Origin: Atrichornis clamosus
Taxonomy: Eukaryota; Chordata; Aves; Passeriformes; Menuridae
Direction: 5' to 3'
Length of the DNA: 64,000 bases
Assembly: GCA_013400975.1 (NCBI GenBank)
Contig: WBMZ01000175.1
Span: 261,501-325,500 of the forward strand
The notes under the pieces are model-generated. The model made no database searches. It saw only the letters and a program-made list of their open reading frames with translations, and had not been told where the DNA came from. This document shows, in pieces, positions 38,421 to 52,606 of this stretch; within the stretch, counting starts at the first letter, position 1, and the number at the start of each line of letters is the position of its first letter. Made by a program: the position numbers and the translations under genes.

Positions 38421-40367
38421 TGAAAGATGTTGGCAAATTCATCAACCACATTAAAATCTAAAAAAACCCCATAGGTCCAGTTTCAACACTCTAAGGTAAC
38501 GTTAAAAGAAAGTGCATATAATGACCAAAGTATCCCTATATATTAGTTTGAAATATAAAAGCTACCTAGGGTTAATTCTAAAATGAATACTTCTATTTCT
38601 AAATTACATTTGCAATAAGTTTGCTTTAGCCAAAGTAAAATAATGTTATTTTCCAATTAGTGACCAAAACTTCATAAATAATGAATTTTTCAGGGTTTGG
38701 GGATGAACTTTGGAAAACAGTTCATGCCCAGATAAATAAAACTAGAAGCTTTTGTTTTCAAGTCCTCATCAAGACAAGCAAACAAGAACATTCTGCTTGG
38801 AGTCAGCCTACAAAATTGTTTGACTTGAAAGGTCATTAAAACCCATTTACTAACATTTGCTGTTGGATCAAAGTTTAAATAAGGGGAACTGTTCAACAAA
38901 AAGTCAACACTTCAAATAAAAAAGAAGTCAGTGCTTTCAAATAAGTGATTATTTCTTCCCCTCAGCTGAAGCAATTCACTAACCTTTCCCCAAATCCACT
39001 GTGCACGTTCATTTTTGGGGGTCAGTTCCCTCTGTTGAACCCTTCACCAGACCAAGTTAAAACCACTTTCAGAGTTTTCTCACTCGCTATCTAAAAGCGT
39101 GGCTTGAACGTCACCAGAACTGAAGGGGTCACGCGAGCGCGGCCACAGACCTCGACCAAAATGCAGCAGGCTTCTCCCTCAGCAACAGCACCCCGGGGAC
39201 GGGGGAACATCTCCTGGGACATTGCCTGTGGCAGAGGTGAGGGAACTGAGGGCGGAAGAGCCAGGAGCCCCAGGGCTTTATCCTGCCCCCAGCTCTCAGC
39301 CAGAAGACTTTCCTCCACTCGTGCTCTTTGCAGCCCAAAAGGAGCCACTGGAGTCTCCTGCAGCCATTAAATAGGTTATACAAATATTATCTGCTGCTCA
39401 GTAGGGTTGTTACTGAGATCGTCTAAAAGGGGCGTACTCCTGGCTGATGATACTTCATGTGACGATAAGCATTCATGAAAATAAATGAATATATTTAGAA
39501 TGATTTTACAAATATACACGGGAAATATCCACTGCACCTGCTCTCATGGAATGGGACTGCTCTTAGCAAAAGTCTTCTGGAATCACATTTTTAGCCTAAA
39601 TGGATTAGTACCTAAATTTATTACCTTCTTAGGCCAGACTGGACAGGACCAGAGCTGTGTCCCTTGGGAAAATTCATTACCCCAAATCATCTTATCAGCC
39701 AAGAATTAGACAGAGTGCAGATCTCAAACCAAATGCAACTGTACAGCATCCTAAGAACTGGTTTGTGCCTGACTTCAGGCCTGACAATCAGAAACATTCA
39801 CTCTCCTGTTTCCCAATGAAGCAAGTTTCCAGCAGCTAAACAAGCCCTGGCTAATTTCCTGCTGCTGTGGAAATTGACTCCATATCCACATGCCTGGTGA
39901 AAATGTATTTTCTCCTTGTGACAGCACAAAGTCAGGGAAGGTCATTTACAAATAGATGATTTCATGTAAAAATGAAAGCAAACCTTGCACTGAATTTGCG
40001 TAACTTGAGGTTTGGGGATTTTAAGCCTCTTCCAAGAAGCAAGATTCCATGTAAATTCCAGTTCTGATAAGATTCCACATCATCAGTGCCATCCAAAAGC
40101 CATGAAGGATTAGAAGCAAAAAAATATCTGGAAAGCAATGTTATTCATCAGCATTCCCTGCTAACAGTCACATGCCTGGTGATTTCCACATCACAGGCCT
40201 TATCTACCTCTCCAGCAGAAGCCAGTCCCAGCCTGTGCGCAAGAGCTGTGGGCCATTTCTCACCCTGGAGTCATCCATCTGGCTTTTCCTTTGGATGAAG
40301 GGATGCTGAACCTGCCCAAGGCTTGAGCAGGGACTGCGCACCAGGCCCACCCTGCACAGGAGGAGCT

Positions 40368-40477
40368 GCTGTCCCCACAAAGGTGAGGTGCTCTCCCCAC
40401 AAAGTTGGGCTGCTGTCCCCACAAGGGTGGGCTGCTGTCCCCACAAAAGTGAGGTGCTCTCCCCACAAAGGTGAGCC
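40368..40477. repeat. Minisatellite, exactly five 22-bp units
   Basis: Units start GCTGTCCCC or GCTCTCCCC at 40368, 40390, 40412, 40434 and 40456. The units alternate between ending GAGGT and GGGCT types, hinting at a 44-bp higher-order period. All share CCCCACAA followed by GTGAG or GTGGG. Confidence 0.92.
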
Positions 40478-40974
40478 GCTTTCTGGTTCTACAAGGGCAA
40501 ACCCATAGGCACAAGCCAACTGCACAAAAGCATCCCTCTTCTCTGTTGTTCACCTCCTTTTTGGGAACTAACTCCAGCCTGCAGCGTGGTCCAGACGTAG
40601 CCTGCCCTCCGCACCCGCTGCCAAGAGGAAAAGGGCTCTCTGTCTTCACCACGACAGCCAGCCCTCAGCCGGGGAGAAAAATCCCAAGTCAGACCCAAAG
40701 CAGCAGGTGGGTGGTGTCAGCCGAGCCTGGAAACGTGATGCCATGCTGCCACTTCGGCAATTCCAGAGGAGGAGGAGGAAGAGGTGTCAGTTTTGAACAG
40801 ATTAAAAGAGGCAAAAGGCAGCAGAACACCATTCCTCAGATCTTCCCTCCAAGCTGCTGTGTTATTCCTCTGCAGGAGGAGAGGGTGGGTGCTCACGGTG
40901 CAGGCACGGTGTCTTGGAGCACTCCACAGGGAGGGACTGTGCAAGCACGGGGAGCCCCTGCAGGCATGGGGAGC

Positions 40975-41008
40975 CCCATTCACCCCCACCCACCTCCCAC
41001 CCACCCCA
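40975..41008. repeat. C-rich pyrimidine-biased tract
   Basis: CCCCATTCACCCCCACCC and the following CCTCCCACCCACCCC form a strongly strand-asymmetric tract, with G-runs on the minus strand that could support a G-quadruplex. Confidence 0.7.
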
Positions 41009-44000
41009 TGGCCTCGAGGAGGAACTGCTCCTCCTTGAGCTCTCCACAGTTTGGTGCCACCATCAGATGCTCCCAGCAGGGGCACGGGGAAAACACCCAC
41101 AAAGGAGCTCTGTGCTGGGGCAGTGTCAGATCATCCACTGGCACATTACAGGGAAAACCTGGGTGATTATTTATGCACAGTTGCACCACCTCATTTCCAT
41201 AGACTTATTGTGGCCGTGGGGCCAAATTATGGAAAAAGGCTCTTTGCATGCAGGATTCCCCAGGTGGTACAGGCAAGAGAAGAGAGCAGCCAGGACAGCC
41301 AAGCAACTGGAACAGTCCACAAAAAATGCAGAAGGAATGAGAAACTAAAATGAGAGGCAGATCAAAAGAATAAACCTGCACAACTTGTCCCTGTGGTATT
41401 TACAGAAATACCAGATTTGTCTTGCTTGCAGACTGAGATATTTCTTACTGCCAAAGGCTGTGGCTTTTTCTTGTTTGTTTTTAAATAAGACTAGTAGGGT
41501 TTTTGTCAATGTCTACATATCCAAACATACATTTTAATGTGAGATATGTTCCCCAGATTTTGTGAACTTGGACCAGCACCTCAGAACCAGGGAGCAGCTC
41601 CGTATCTCACATCTCCCTGCTTCAAAGTGCTTCCCCTCACACATGAAGGGCAGCTGTGAAATCCACTGCTTGGATATGACACGACTCAGAGGCCCTCCAG
41701 TTTTTCTTGGCTTGCCTTGCCAGGGAGAAGAACACAATATCAATATCAGGCCAGTTTTTGATTTCTGAGATGTTACATCTCTTTGGCTCAAGCTGATGTG
41801 ATCGTGTTAAGGATGAGCAGATGATCTCCTCAAATACAAAGCACAAGCTCATGAATCCTGGGGGCCAGCTTGGGGCTTTGCTTTGAGCTTGACTGCGTTC
41901 CCAAGCTTGGCAAACAGCACATCTCGTGTGCACTTTTTGCAGTTGTTCAAGAGCTCACTGGAACAGCCCAGGCTCTCTTCCAGACCTGGGAGATGGAGAC
42001 AGACAAGCAGGCAGATGCAGAGTCATTGCCCATTCGTTTTCCCCTTGTAGTTTACACCGGGTGCCCGGAAGGTAAACACAAAGCAAACAAATATCCAAGC
42101 TGATATCTGTCCTTCCCCTCCACACCCACTGTTTGCTCTTTGGTCACCTTTAGAGCCATCCCCTCGCTTGAGGACTCCCCTCTAAAACGAAGGTGAATAA
42201 ATCCACTCCTCCAAGCACAGCCAAGGCATGTACTGGGTACAGATTTGCTGCTGGCATTGCTTCCCTTGAATCCATTGCTTCCCCACTGAATGCACTGAAT
42301 CTGCACGTGCACCCACCCTGGTTCCACCATCACCCCCAGATGCCCAGCATCCCACCACTGCTGTCCCCAGGGAGAGGCCAGCAGCCCCACATCTCCAGCT
42401 CAGGAAAGCTGGGCAGACTTCACAGAGTGCAGAGGGCTTCCTATTTAAAGCAGTGAGTGATGGTAAAACTTGTCCCCAAATCCCACAGCCTGGACAAACT
42501 CCTCAGGGCAGGAGAGAGACCCCTGCCCAGGACACAGGACCCTTCCCATCCACCCCATTCCCAGCACAGGGACTTTTGCACTGGCTCCTGCACGTCTCCA
42601 CAGGGAACATGCCATAACTGCCTTAATTCCTCAAGCTGTTTGCTTTGAAGCCTGTTGAACCAGAGCTTGACTTCATCAGTGACACCATCCTGGGTCTGTG
42701 CACATCCAAACTGGGCACTGCCAACGTAAATGTCCCCTGTCATCTTCCCCCTCAGCACACGTCTGCATTCCCAGCTGCAACAGGCTGATCTCATCTCCTC
42801 TACCGTGAAAACAGAATTATCAGCACCAACATCAGTAACAGGAAGTTCTCTTTAAAAGATCAACATCTGATTCAAGAGCAGCCGTGGACTCCTCACCCGT
42901 ATGACACAGCTCATTAATTACAGTTCACAGGATGGCTGTAGGGCTTTCCCTGCACATGTGGACCTGTGCAGAAAGCTGGAACTTGCCAGCTTTAAAGCTC
43001 ACTAAAGGGCTGTCACAGGAACTTTTAACTACAGCATCTGAAGCTCCTCCTGGAAATGTCTACCTTCAGAAGGATTTGAGGGCAGGACCAAGCTCAGCTG
43101 TAGGTGATTTCTGCCTTACCTGGCCCTGGGGATGGGGGATGTTTTTCTAAGCATGTGTTTTAAAGCTCAAGGACCGGGTTTGCCACACAGCAAAGCTGTT
43201 CCGCAGACCCGCCCACAAACGAGGGTCACGCAGAACCCGTGGTCAAGCAGGGGTGGTGAACACCCTTACATGTAGATCCTCACCTGTTCCTATGTGCTGG
43301 AAACATGAAAACCTGCAGCTGACTGAAGTACAGAACGTATTTGGCAAAAAGTGGGATTCTTAACAATGAGCCAGTCTAGACATGAAGACATCTGGATATG
43401 GAGAACCTGCCACCCTCCCAGCAGCTTCTTCCAGCAGTTGATATCATAAAAGGAAAATGCTCCTAATTTGTCCAGCTTCACTTCTAATCAGTCCCTCCCC
43501 CTCTTCCCTCTGTTGTTACACAGAAGAGCCCCTCTAACACCAAGAATCATCTCCATTAAGGCTTTAGCCTGCTCTAATCAAGTCTATCTTATCTGCCATT
43601 AGATAAACAGGCAGGTCTGCTTGACTCTTGCTGCTGGGTTGTTTTCTCATCTCTGGTTCTTTTCTGCCCACACACTACTCTTTCTCCTTTATTTTAGGCA
43701 CACAGATGGTGGCCCTGCCCAGTTCTGGTCCCACCAGCAGCATGCACAGGCACCACATCCCCTCCCTGCTCCCACACATTTCTCCCCTGCCCAGTCACCC
43801 ACACCTGCCAGTCTGTTTTGCCATCTAGTTTGCATCATGATCAGCAAGAAAAAAAATACACCAGCAAAAAAAATAAGCACAGAATGAAAGATTCTTGTTC
43901 ATCTCAGCACAATTCTCTGCTTTCTAGCAATTAACCTCTGTATTAAAAACAAAATACTAATGACCATCATCCCATCATTAATTGCCTTACTCTGATCAAA

Positions 44001-46274
44001 ACCCCTGCAGTTATCAATCATTACAAGTTCTCATTACCCTTTTCTCTTTCTGCTCCGTTATCCCAGAGGCAACATATCCCAACGACACCAACATGAAAAA
44101 TTTTCTTTTATTCAGAGAGCCAGTTAAGGACCTGGAAATCAGAGCTACCAATGCATCAAACATGCAGCAAAACCACATATTTTCCTGGTCCCTGAATCAA
44201 TCACCTCAGAGCGCTTCCAGTGATAAATTAAACTTCATATCTTATGTGCAAGATAGCGAAAATTATTGTTTTCCACTTGAATAGATGCACAAAGAGGTGT
44301 GAAAGCCAGAACATGCCATTTGCACGGCAACAGGTGTCTCTAAGGACTCCTGCTTTCAATTAATGGCCTGAACAGCATCTCCTGGCAAGCAAGAAACGGT
44401 GTTACACAAATAACTGCTGTAGTCAAATTGCTGGAAAATTGGAGAAGTTTAGGAATATTTACTTTGGTGAACTGTAACCCTGAAGAAGCCAGTGTAAGAA
44501 GCCAAGCTGTTAATAGCCTCCCTTCAAGCGCTGAGTGGAGTCTTTGAAGAACTTTTAGCCATGGTGAAGGTGTGATCTGCAGTGTCTGCTGTCCACAGGG
44601 CAAAGGGGAAGGGATGCAGCTTCCTCGGGAGCCTGTGGTTCAGCGCCTTATTTGGGATTCAGCCAGTCTGTCTTTGCAGAGCAGCACTTGCCAACAATAA
44701 AAGCAAAGCCCACAGATTTTCCTGAAGCCTGTCCCGAACAGCAGCCACTTATGCATGACTTTGGATGGTTTTACCTTGGCTGCTGCAACCAGCCCGAGGG
44801 CATGGATGAAGGTGTGACAGTGCAGACCTGCAGGAAATGAGTAAGTACAAAGGAGCTGTGTACAGCACAAAATCTACATGGGGGGAGAGGCAATGGAAAT
44901 GACCATTCCCAGACAGCCCAGAAACTGAATTCCTGCCGTCAAAAGGCATCCCTAATCTCTTAATGCATTAAGGGATTCAGCAGTCCTTGCAACTGCTTAA
45001 GCATTTAAAGGTTAATTGTAACCAAGAGCATTCAATGAAGTTATGCCAGGGAATAAAGGTTTCAGGAAATTCAACCGCTGTAATTAAGAGATTGATATCA
45101 CAGATTCACCTCTTCCGGAGCTTTGTGCAGTGCCCAACACTGACTCCTCAGTTTTCCTCCGGGATTCAGAACAACACAAATTAATGCACGTCTCTGTGAG
45201 GCTGAAGGCTTCAAAATCCAGCCCATCATTTCTTCTGGGTTTAATTACTAAACCCAGGGCTGTAGTTGGAAGATTTTAGCCATTTCTTTAAAACTCCCGG
45301 ATGAACAACAGCACCTCAGATGCAAACATTTGAATCCTCTGTGGATTTTTTGTTAAGAGCTTTACTTCTGCTTCTCCTGCAGACTATCAAAGTCACACAG
45401 TGTCCCACAAAGGGCTATGCCATGAAAAGCTCTAGGGAAGGGGTGTTGCTTCTCTCTTCAGCAGACATGAACCTGGTTTGCTCACTTGTGGCAGCAAAAG
45501 GCCTCATCACACCTATACCTTTGTGTTTCTTGGGTGACTGCTGACGAGGCCTTTGCCTGAGATTAAGGACAGTGGGGAAGATGTTAAAAAAACTCCTGGA
45601 TGCGACACCAGAAATTGCTGGACGTGAAAGATAAGAGTGTGAGAACTGACGAGCATTACAGACAGCACAGTAAGGAAGGTCTGCATTCAGGGGTGGAGGC
45701 ACAGGAGCTATGTGAGGAAAGGCCAAATTTCACATCATTGAAGTACTGAGCTCCTGGTGGGGAGCAGAGTCTTGCACAGCCAGCATTGCCCAGGTAATCA
45801 ATCACATCTGTAATGTCAGCTGCAAACCTGACAGCTGTGATACCCTCAAGGAGAGCTGTGCAAGCATTTCATGTCTTAGCCCTGCCAGAAACAGCTCATT
45901 CATTTAGTGTCCAGCCCATTTCACACAGGGGGTGTTCTGGAAAGAGGGGCTGGGAGCAAAGCGGACAAACCCACATCATCTGCAGGTCATCTGTCTGCTT
46001 GAAGAACTAGAAAATTCTCTCTTAATCAACTGTGTCTCACGGCTTAAAGACTCCTCCTCTGGTACAATGTTTATCCTCGTCGAGCAAGGCGAGAACAGGC
46101 TGATGTGTGGGGCTGGCGTCCCAGACTCAGAAGGTTTTCTTCCTTGGCCCAGTCTCTTTCAAAAGCCCAAGTTCATTTTAAGAGCAAAAGGAGATGCCCC
46201 CAAACAGACATAAGGATACGTAAAGTCCAGTTTTTCCCCTGCTGCCTTTACACAAGTGCCCAGTGAGAGACCAT

Positions 46275-46431
46275 GGAGGTGGTGGCAGCTCCATCCCTGG
46301 AGCATTCAGGGCCAGGCTGGGTGGGGCCCTGAGCAGCACGGTTTAGTTGCAGATGTCCCTGCTCTTTGCAGGGGGGTTGGCCTAGATGGCCTTTAAAGGT
46401 CCCTCCTAACCCAAACTATTCTATGATTTTA
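46275..46431 (+). mobile_element. CR1 LINE fragment, 3' end, plus strand
   Basis: CR1 3' end words appear in order: CCATCCCTGGAGCATTCAGG, GCCAGGCTGGGTGGGGCC, GGGGGGTTGGCCTAGATGGC, then CTAACCCAAACTATTCTATG as the terminus. It is 5'-truncated. Confidence 0.9.
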
Positions 46432-49400
46432 AATGTAAGATCAGGACTTCGTTATGTCAAAATAGCAGGATACCAAGACTGTAAGTGAAGGGGAAGGAAA
46501 GAATCACTGTTATCCTACTAAAAGCAAGGCAGTTGGGCAGGTGACGTTTCACTTGGACGGAAACAGATCTTTGCCTTATTTTCAAAATGAAAACAGAAAG
46601 CAGGGTTAGTGTCAGGCCAGCAACATCTCTGTTTTCAAAGCAAATCAGAAAATAAGTTGGATTTATTCAGGAATATTCACGGCTCATAATCTCTCCTTTG
46701 ACCTGTGCATGTGCCAGGGGTTTAGGATTCCATGTAGTTCTAAAAGCTCTAAAGCCCAATTATCAGAGTAACATCTAATTGCCATGTTCCAATTTCACAT
46801 TGCGGGGCAAGAAGAAACTAAACTGGCAAGAATTATTCTGTTACTGAACAGATGAGAAATGAACTTTTGGAATTGCCCTTTAGGAAATGGATTTTTTTTA
46901 GCTGCTTTACACACTTTCGCCTTACTGCCACATAAAAGGAATCCTGTCCCATTTGAACTTAGGCTGGATTTCACCATAGGTGTCTTTTAAGATAGATATC
47001 CTTAGCTTTTAGTGCTGTGTCTTTTCATAGTGAGACCACCTGCCTCTCTAAAATTGAGCTCAAATGGGGTTCCCACAAATGCATTGCTCCAAAATGCTGC
47101 CCTAATCTTTCCCCAAAGCTATTGAAATTGAATGGGGATTATTTTTCAGACGTAGCTGAAGTTATAAATTTTTTTTCTGCTCCTCTTGAGTTATAGATGA
47201 AAGTTAATTTCCTGAGTTTGATCTTGATATCTCTCACAGCACTCTCTGTGACTCTGATGAAGCAGGCTTGAGTGCCTGAGGTGCCTGGAATCAAGTCTCC
47301 ACTTTAGAGGGTTGTTAACACCCTGTAACAGAACATTCAGACACTCAGTGTTAATCACTGGTTCTTTGCTCGCCCCATTAATTGGAAGAACAATGTCTTG
47401 TCTTTGTGAGTTTTGTGAGTGGTGAGTTGAAGGATAAATGTAGCAGCCAAATCGCATTTCTGCTTCTTTCCCTCTCTGACTCTTCCCAGATTTAAAGTTT
47501 CTTCACAACTTTTAGCAGTCCACATGGTTATTGGGATTTCATTAGCGAGGTTGCTAACGAGAAATGAGATTGAGACATAAGAGAGCATTTTTTTCCTCCC
47601 AGGAACTACAAATTGGCCAATACTCAAAAGCAGTGAAAAGCAGGACTTTTGTTCTGTGCCACCTGGACAGTTTTCACACAGAATGTGCCTGGAGTCTCAC
47701 CAGACCTGGAGGAATCCACCTGGCTTCTACCAAGAGAATGCGTTGCAAGATGCGTTTGTACCTTCATGTCTCAGTTTTAAGGTGCTCCCTAAGCTCAGTT
47801 TTGTGGGTTGATGGGTGAGAAGGGAGCACAGTCCAGGCCTCTCCAAACCTGGGCGCAGCCACTGCTGCCAGACCGAGCTGGAAGGCTTCACATCCTGCAA
47901 AGACACACTTGCCAGGAACGGCAGAACTCCCCAGGCCGGCAATGGTGAGCCTAAACCTTCCTCTCCATCAAGAAGAGCTCATCCAACCTTCCCCTGACAG
48001 AAACAACAGCAAACCAACCAGCCCTTGGCAGGCAAGAGAGATGCTCTGCAATGCACTTCTGGAAAGTGCCCTGCTGTTGTACTGACGCTCCCTGCTCAGC
48101 TCAATAACTCGCCCAGAACAGAGAGCAGGCAGTGGGAAGGTCATCTGGAAATTAAATTCTGAAAGAGACACTGCACATTTAAAATTCTCCAGCCTCGGGA
48201 GGACAGAATTGAGTTGTTTATTCAGGAGGAAGCATGTCTGGCTAACATTGAGTTTGCCTTTAATTGGCACTGATGAACAATAAAGTTGCAAACTCCTTTC
48301 ACTAGTGCATGAATGTGCAGAAAACAATCTGCCACAGAACATTATATAGGAAATATTGTCCCTTGGCATCGTGCAGCCTTCTGCCATGTGAATCACAGCT
48401 CATTTAACAATGACATGGATGCTGGGATTCTCAGGGGAAGGAAAGGCAGCTCCGACCATTACACACCAGCCAACATCATTAGAGTCAATTACCCCATTAG
48501 CACTGAAACAGACCTGATACGTGAAGAGGGAGCTTCAATGCTCTTCAAGTGCTGCTTTCAACTGGAGATCAAAAACGGGCACAGGAAAACATCCAGCTAC
48601 TTACAACCAGCGCTCAGCACCCAGCAGCATTGGGTCTCTAATTAGGATTTAATAAGCTGGTAATTGTAATGGCAGTGGTCTCATTAGCCTGATGCCTCAT
48701 TACTGTGAGCACAGATCAAGTTGAGAAAGGCAGTCAACCTTGCAAGCCTTCCCAAACAACCAGACAAGAGCTGATTAAAGCAAGTGCTGCTTTTGAGGCA
48801 GTTCCTAATGAAAAGTGAATTCGTGGCCAACGGGAAACCAACAGTAATTTGTGTCACTCTTTTTAAGAACGTCTTTAGTGAGAGGCATGGGACCAGGAAG
48901 TTTGTTAATACTAAATAAATGCCCAGAATAAAAAGGAAGAATTTGTAGTCGGCACTACAAAACAAGGAACACCGAACTGGAACAATGATTCCCTCAAAGA
49001 CAGTTCATGGAAATTACTAATGACTGCTCAGGGTAAAATCTCTAAAGCAGACCAACACGTTTCTGAATCTCAAAGAACTTCATGGCCCTTGGTTACTCGC
49101 TGTGTTTATTTAAGCTGTCACTTCAGGTACACACTTGGGCACTGCTCAATAGCAGGTGAAATCATGCCGGGTTTTCACTGCCTTGTTCAACGTGTCTTTG
49201 ATCAAACAAACGTCTCTCTACTGACTCTCATCTGCCTCCGTTTGTACAAGATCACAGCTACAGGTCCAAGATAGAGTTGTGCATTCATCAATAACAGAAA
49301 TGCAATGTGCTTTATAAATACTTTTGATTTCAGGAATTTAGGTAAAAAGCCAGACTATTCCATGAACAAAACTGGAGCACAGATGCCATCTCATGCTGGG

Positions 49401-52400
49401 TAATCCCCTACGTGCCAATCAATCAAGAATTTCTGAATGCAAATCAAAAAGCCTCTAGGCTCCATTGCTCACCTTCTTTCAATCAAAAACATTCAGTTTT
49501 CTGAGGCTGGGGTTTTGCAGCAAGTCATTTTACATCATCTTTTCATCTCAAGGAAGCAACGTGAGCAGAAAGTTGGGGAAATGAACTAAAAAGAATCAAC
49601 TCATTAAAAATAAATATCAAAGTGGCTTCATCAAAATCAAATCTCTAACAAAAAAGAACATTTCTGAGCTTGATTTCTAAGTGTTCAACTAGACAGTTTT
49701 AAAGTTCCTGTGAGTTGTTACCAAGGCAGAGACACATGAAAAATCTTGTATAGGAGGGAATCGAAACTCTTTAAGCTGACAGTTTTATAATGGATTACCT
49801 TTTTTTTTTGGTGAAAAGATGCCTGCAGAACAAATCTTTATATAGGTTGCCTTTCAGTCATAAAATGCCATGACCTCCCACAGAGAGAAAACTGCTGTCA
49901 CCCTCGTGAGTCATTTTGGGATGGCAGGGGATGTCTTTGCACAGAGGCCTTGGAGCAGCAGCCACCCCATGGACTGCCAGCAGTATCACTCAACCACTGC
50001 TACCTCACTGCTCAGAAAAGCAGCACTGCTCATGGCCACCAAAAACGGAGAAACCCCTCAGGAGCCTGAAAATGAGACGTTTTAGCAGTTAAGGGGGTCT
50101 TTTTTACTAAGCTGGCTCCAGCACTAGTGCTTCCAAGAGCCACTCTCCTGCACAGGAGTGGTGTGTACCCAATCCTGCAGGGAGCTGGATCAGGGAGGGC
50201 ACACAGCAGAAAACTGCCTGGTTTTGTTTCTTTATTTGGCTCCCTGAACCAGCAGTAAAAGAATTAAAAATACAAGAAGCACAAATGCCATCACTTTGAA
50301 CATCAGCTCTGTGCTTACAGACTTATACTGAAAACGAAGCACCACTTAAAGATGTTGTTAATGCACACAGAGAGACCCTTAGAGGTGGCCCAAGACCTGT
50401 ACAGGGGTGTAACAGGAATCACACACGGAGTTAACACAGAAGAGCACAAGGAAGCCTCACTGCCTGCTCTTGCTTTTGTACCACAGCAGGGAGCCCAGCA
50501 CTGAGAGGATCCGAGGAGAGGATTCCCCCCGGCCTGCAGCACTGCCGGGGGCCGCTGTGACCCCAGGGCAGGACTGAAGCTCACACAGTGTGATAACGTG
50601 ATAACGAGGATGGCCCAGGATAAATAAAAGTGGGAGCAGCAACGAGCAGCACTAGGATTTACGGCCAGTGTGGCTTCAGCTCTCGGCAACAGTTCAGACT
50701 TTCACCCAGGAACCACAGGAAATGCAAATATCTGCGCACAGCTGCTGGGAGGAGAGCGGGACCTGAGCCCACGCCGCCAGACCCGGGGTGGAGGGGGTGG
50801 TCTGAGGGGCAGCCAGCTAACACAAGTTGCTGGCAGTCCCAGTGACTGCATCAAGATCAAAAGCTGATTGCTACCTTCCGTATCAGGAAATGTGTACTTT
50901 TGTGGGGTTTTTGATAAATAACTTTATGGGTTTATCATGAAGAGACCTTTTGTTCCAGTCACAAGGTCTCCTTTCCTTTCCTTAAAATGAGATTTTTCTT
51001 GGGGTAACTCAATGACCTCCACAAAGTGCAATTATTCACCAACATCAAAATTAATGTTAATGTTAGAGTAATGCAATTTATGAACAATTTTAAAAAGCAT
51101 TCAGCACTTGCAATTAGGACACAATTATAAATTTGAAAAGGACCCAAATAACTATATTTGCTTTTCCTCACACAGATTACTGCTCTGACAGTCCCTTGCA
51201 CAACAATTCCACAAATCCTTCCGGACTGAGTCAGGTAGGGAAGTCCTGGTCCTTTTAATGGAATTTTGTGCAACATTATGTTGCTACTGGAACCCACAGG
51301 TTTCCCTGCATTTACCCAGAGGCCAGGCAGCTCTGTTATCTGATGGAGAAATCCATCTATCTATCCGTGCAGTTAGAGGCTTGACAAGATTTGATTAAGT
51401 TTGCCTGTTCTGCCCAAGGCAATTGGGCATTTACCTCATTTATTCCTCAGCAGCACCATATTTGCTGTTGTAGACAAGGAATGGCCCAAAGAGCACCAAG
51501 CAATCTGTGTTTGGCAGATATTGCAGGCTGACCACTTGTATGGCCACCAATGTATTTTCCTTAGCTGTTCCGGTAGTGCCATCCCCCAAGAGCTGTGAGC
51601 AGAGCCATTTCCTTGGGGAAAGCCCTCCCACCCCTCCACCACCAACACTGACTGCAAGAAAACTGAGCCCACATCACCTCCTTTACCATTTCTTGGCGAA
51701 GGAAATGATCTGCAATGAACTCTCTGGGGTCAAAGACCTCAGTAGACTCTAATAAATTGTGTAATTTATTGCCTAACCAGACTCGCTATGGATCCTTCAT
51801 ATGCCACAGTTTAACACAACGTCCCCATTTGATTTGTGCGTATTTTAAGGAACATCTGAGTGCTTTTTCCTTCCTTGCACAAGACTGGATGCAGCCACAT
51901 GTCTGAGCACTTTCCTGCACAAACACCTCAGCCCAAAACTGCAGTGTTTGGTATTTTGCAGGGAAGTCCCTGCTGAGTTCAGCAGGGGCAGAACTTCACT
52001 CTGTCTCTGTACCCCTGGCATTCCTTCACCGCTGTTTTTTGTGTCGCCTCGTTTCACTGTTTTCCTTAAAATCACCACTTCATTTTATGGTGCGAGTTCT
52101 GTTTGCAGCTCTATGATTTAAAGGAATTTAAAGTGTATTTTCTTATTGAAATAAGGACCAGAAGTTACTCTGTGGTGAAAAAACCCCTGATATAGTGAAG
52201 TAATGGCCAGCAGTGTGAGATGGCCGCACACATGCACCTTCAGGAACAGCTGTCCCCAGGGAATCCCTCTTAGCGTCTTTCAGCAATCAGGCAGATTATT
52301 GAATGTTGGGCATTTTTATCTCTTCAACTTCCAGGAATTTTCCACCAAATGGGAATAAGCCTTTCTGACAGCTCTGAGTCAGAGTGAAAGGCAGAAAAAG

Positions 52401-52586
52401 TGACAGGTTTGTATGACTTGAGAATAAAACCAGAGCGAACACATCTGCAACTTCATACATATTGAAATAGGCTACAAAAAGTGTCAGCAAAAGAAAATCA
52501 CACAATGTAGGAACCTACAAATCAGGAGAACCTGACTGACAGCACAGCAACACCTAGAGAATAACAGACTAGAAGTGCTGGTAGAA

Positions 52587-52606
52587 AATTTAAATATATT
52601 TAAATT
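52587..52606. repeat. Perfect 20-bp AT-only palindrome
   Basis: AATTTAAATATATTTAAATT reads identically on both strands. It could be chance in AT-rich DNA. Confidence 0.85.

Larger units (their letters stand above)
37066..46274. other. Intergenic sequence, no gene seen
   Basis: Two compositional zones: AT-rich with TAAT cores at 38,225-38,420, and GC-richer from about 39,090 to 42,800 with a CpG cluster near 39,115-39,200 and the minisatellite at 40,368. The longest open frame of the window (231 codons, 40,471-41,166) lies in the GC-rich zone. It is proline/glycine-rich without domains and is judged to be chance. Confidence 0.65.

Noticed and set aside
40471..41166. Longest open frame in the window, 231 codons, plus strand
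   Set aside because: It lies in a GC-rich, stop-poor zone next to a minisatellite, overlaps several open frames on the other strand, is low-complexity in places, and shows no domain or splice context.
47968..48396. 142-codon minus-strand frame
   Set aside because: Single frame without domain, conserved motif or splice signals; the length is possible by chance in a 64-kb window read in six frames.
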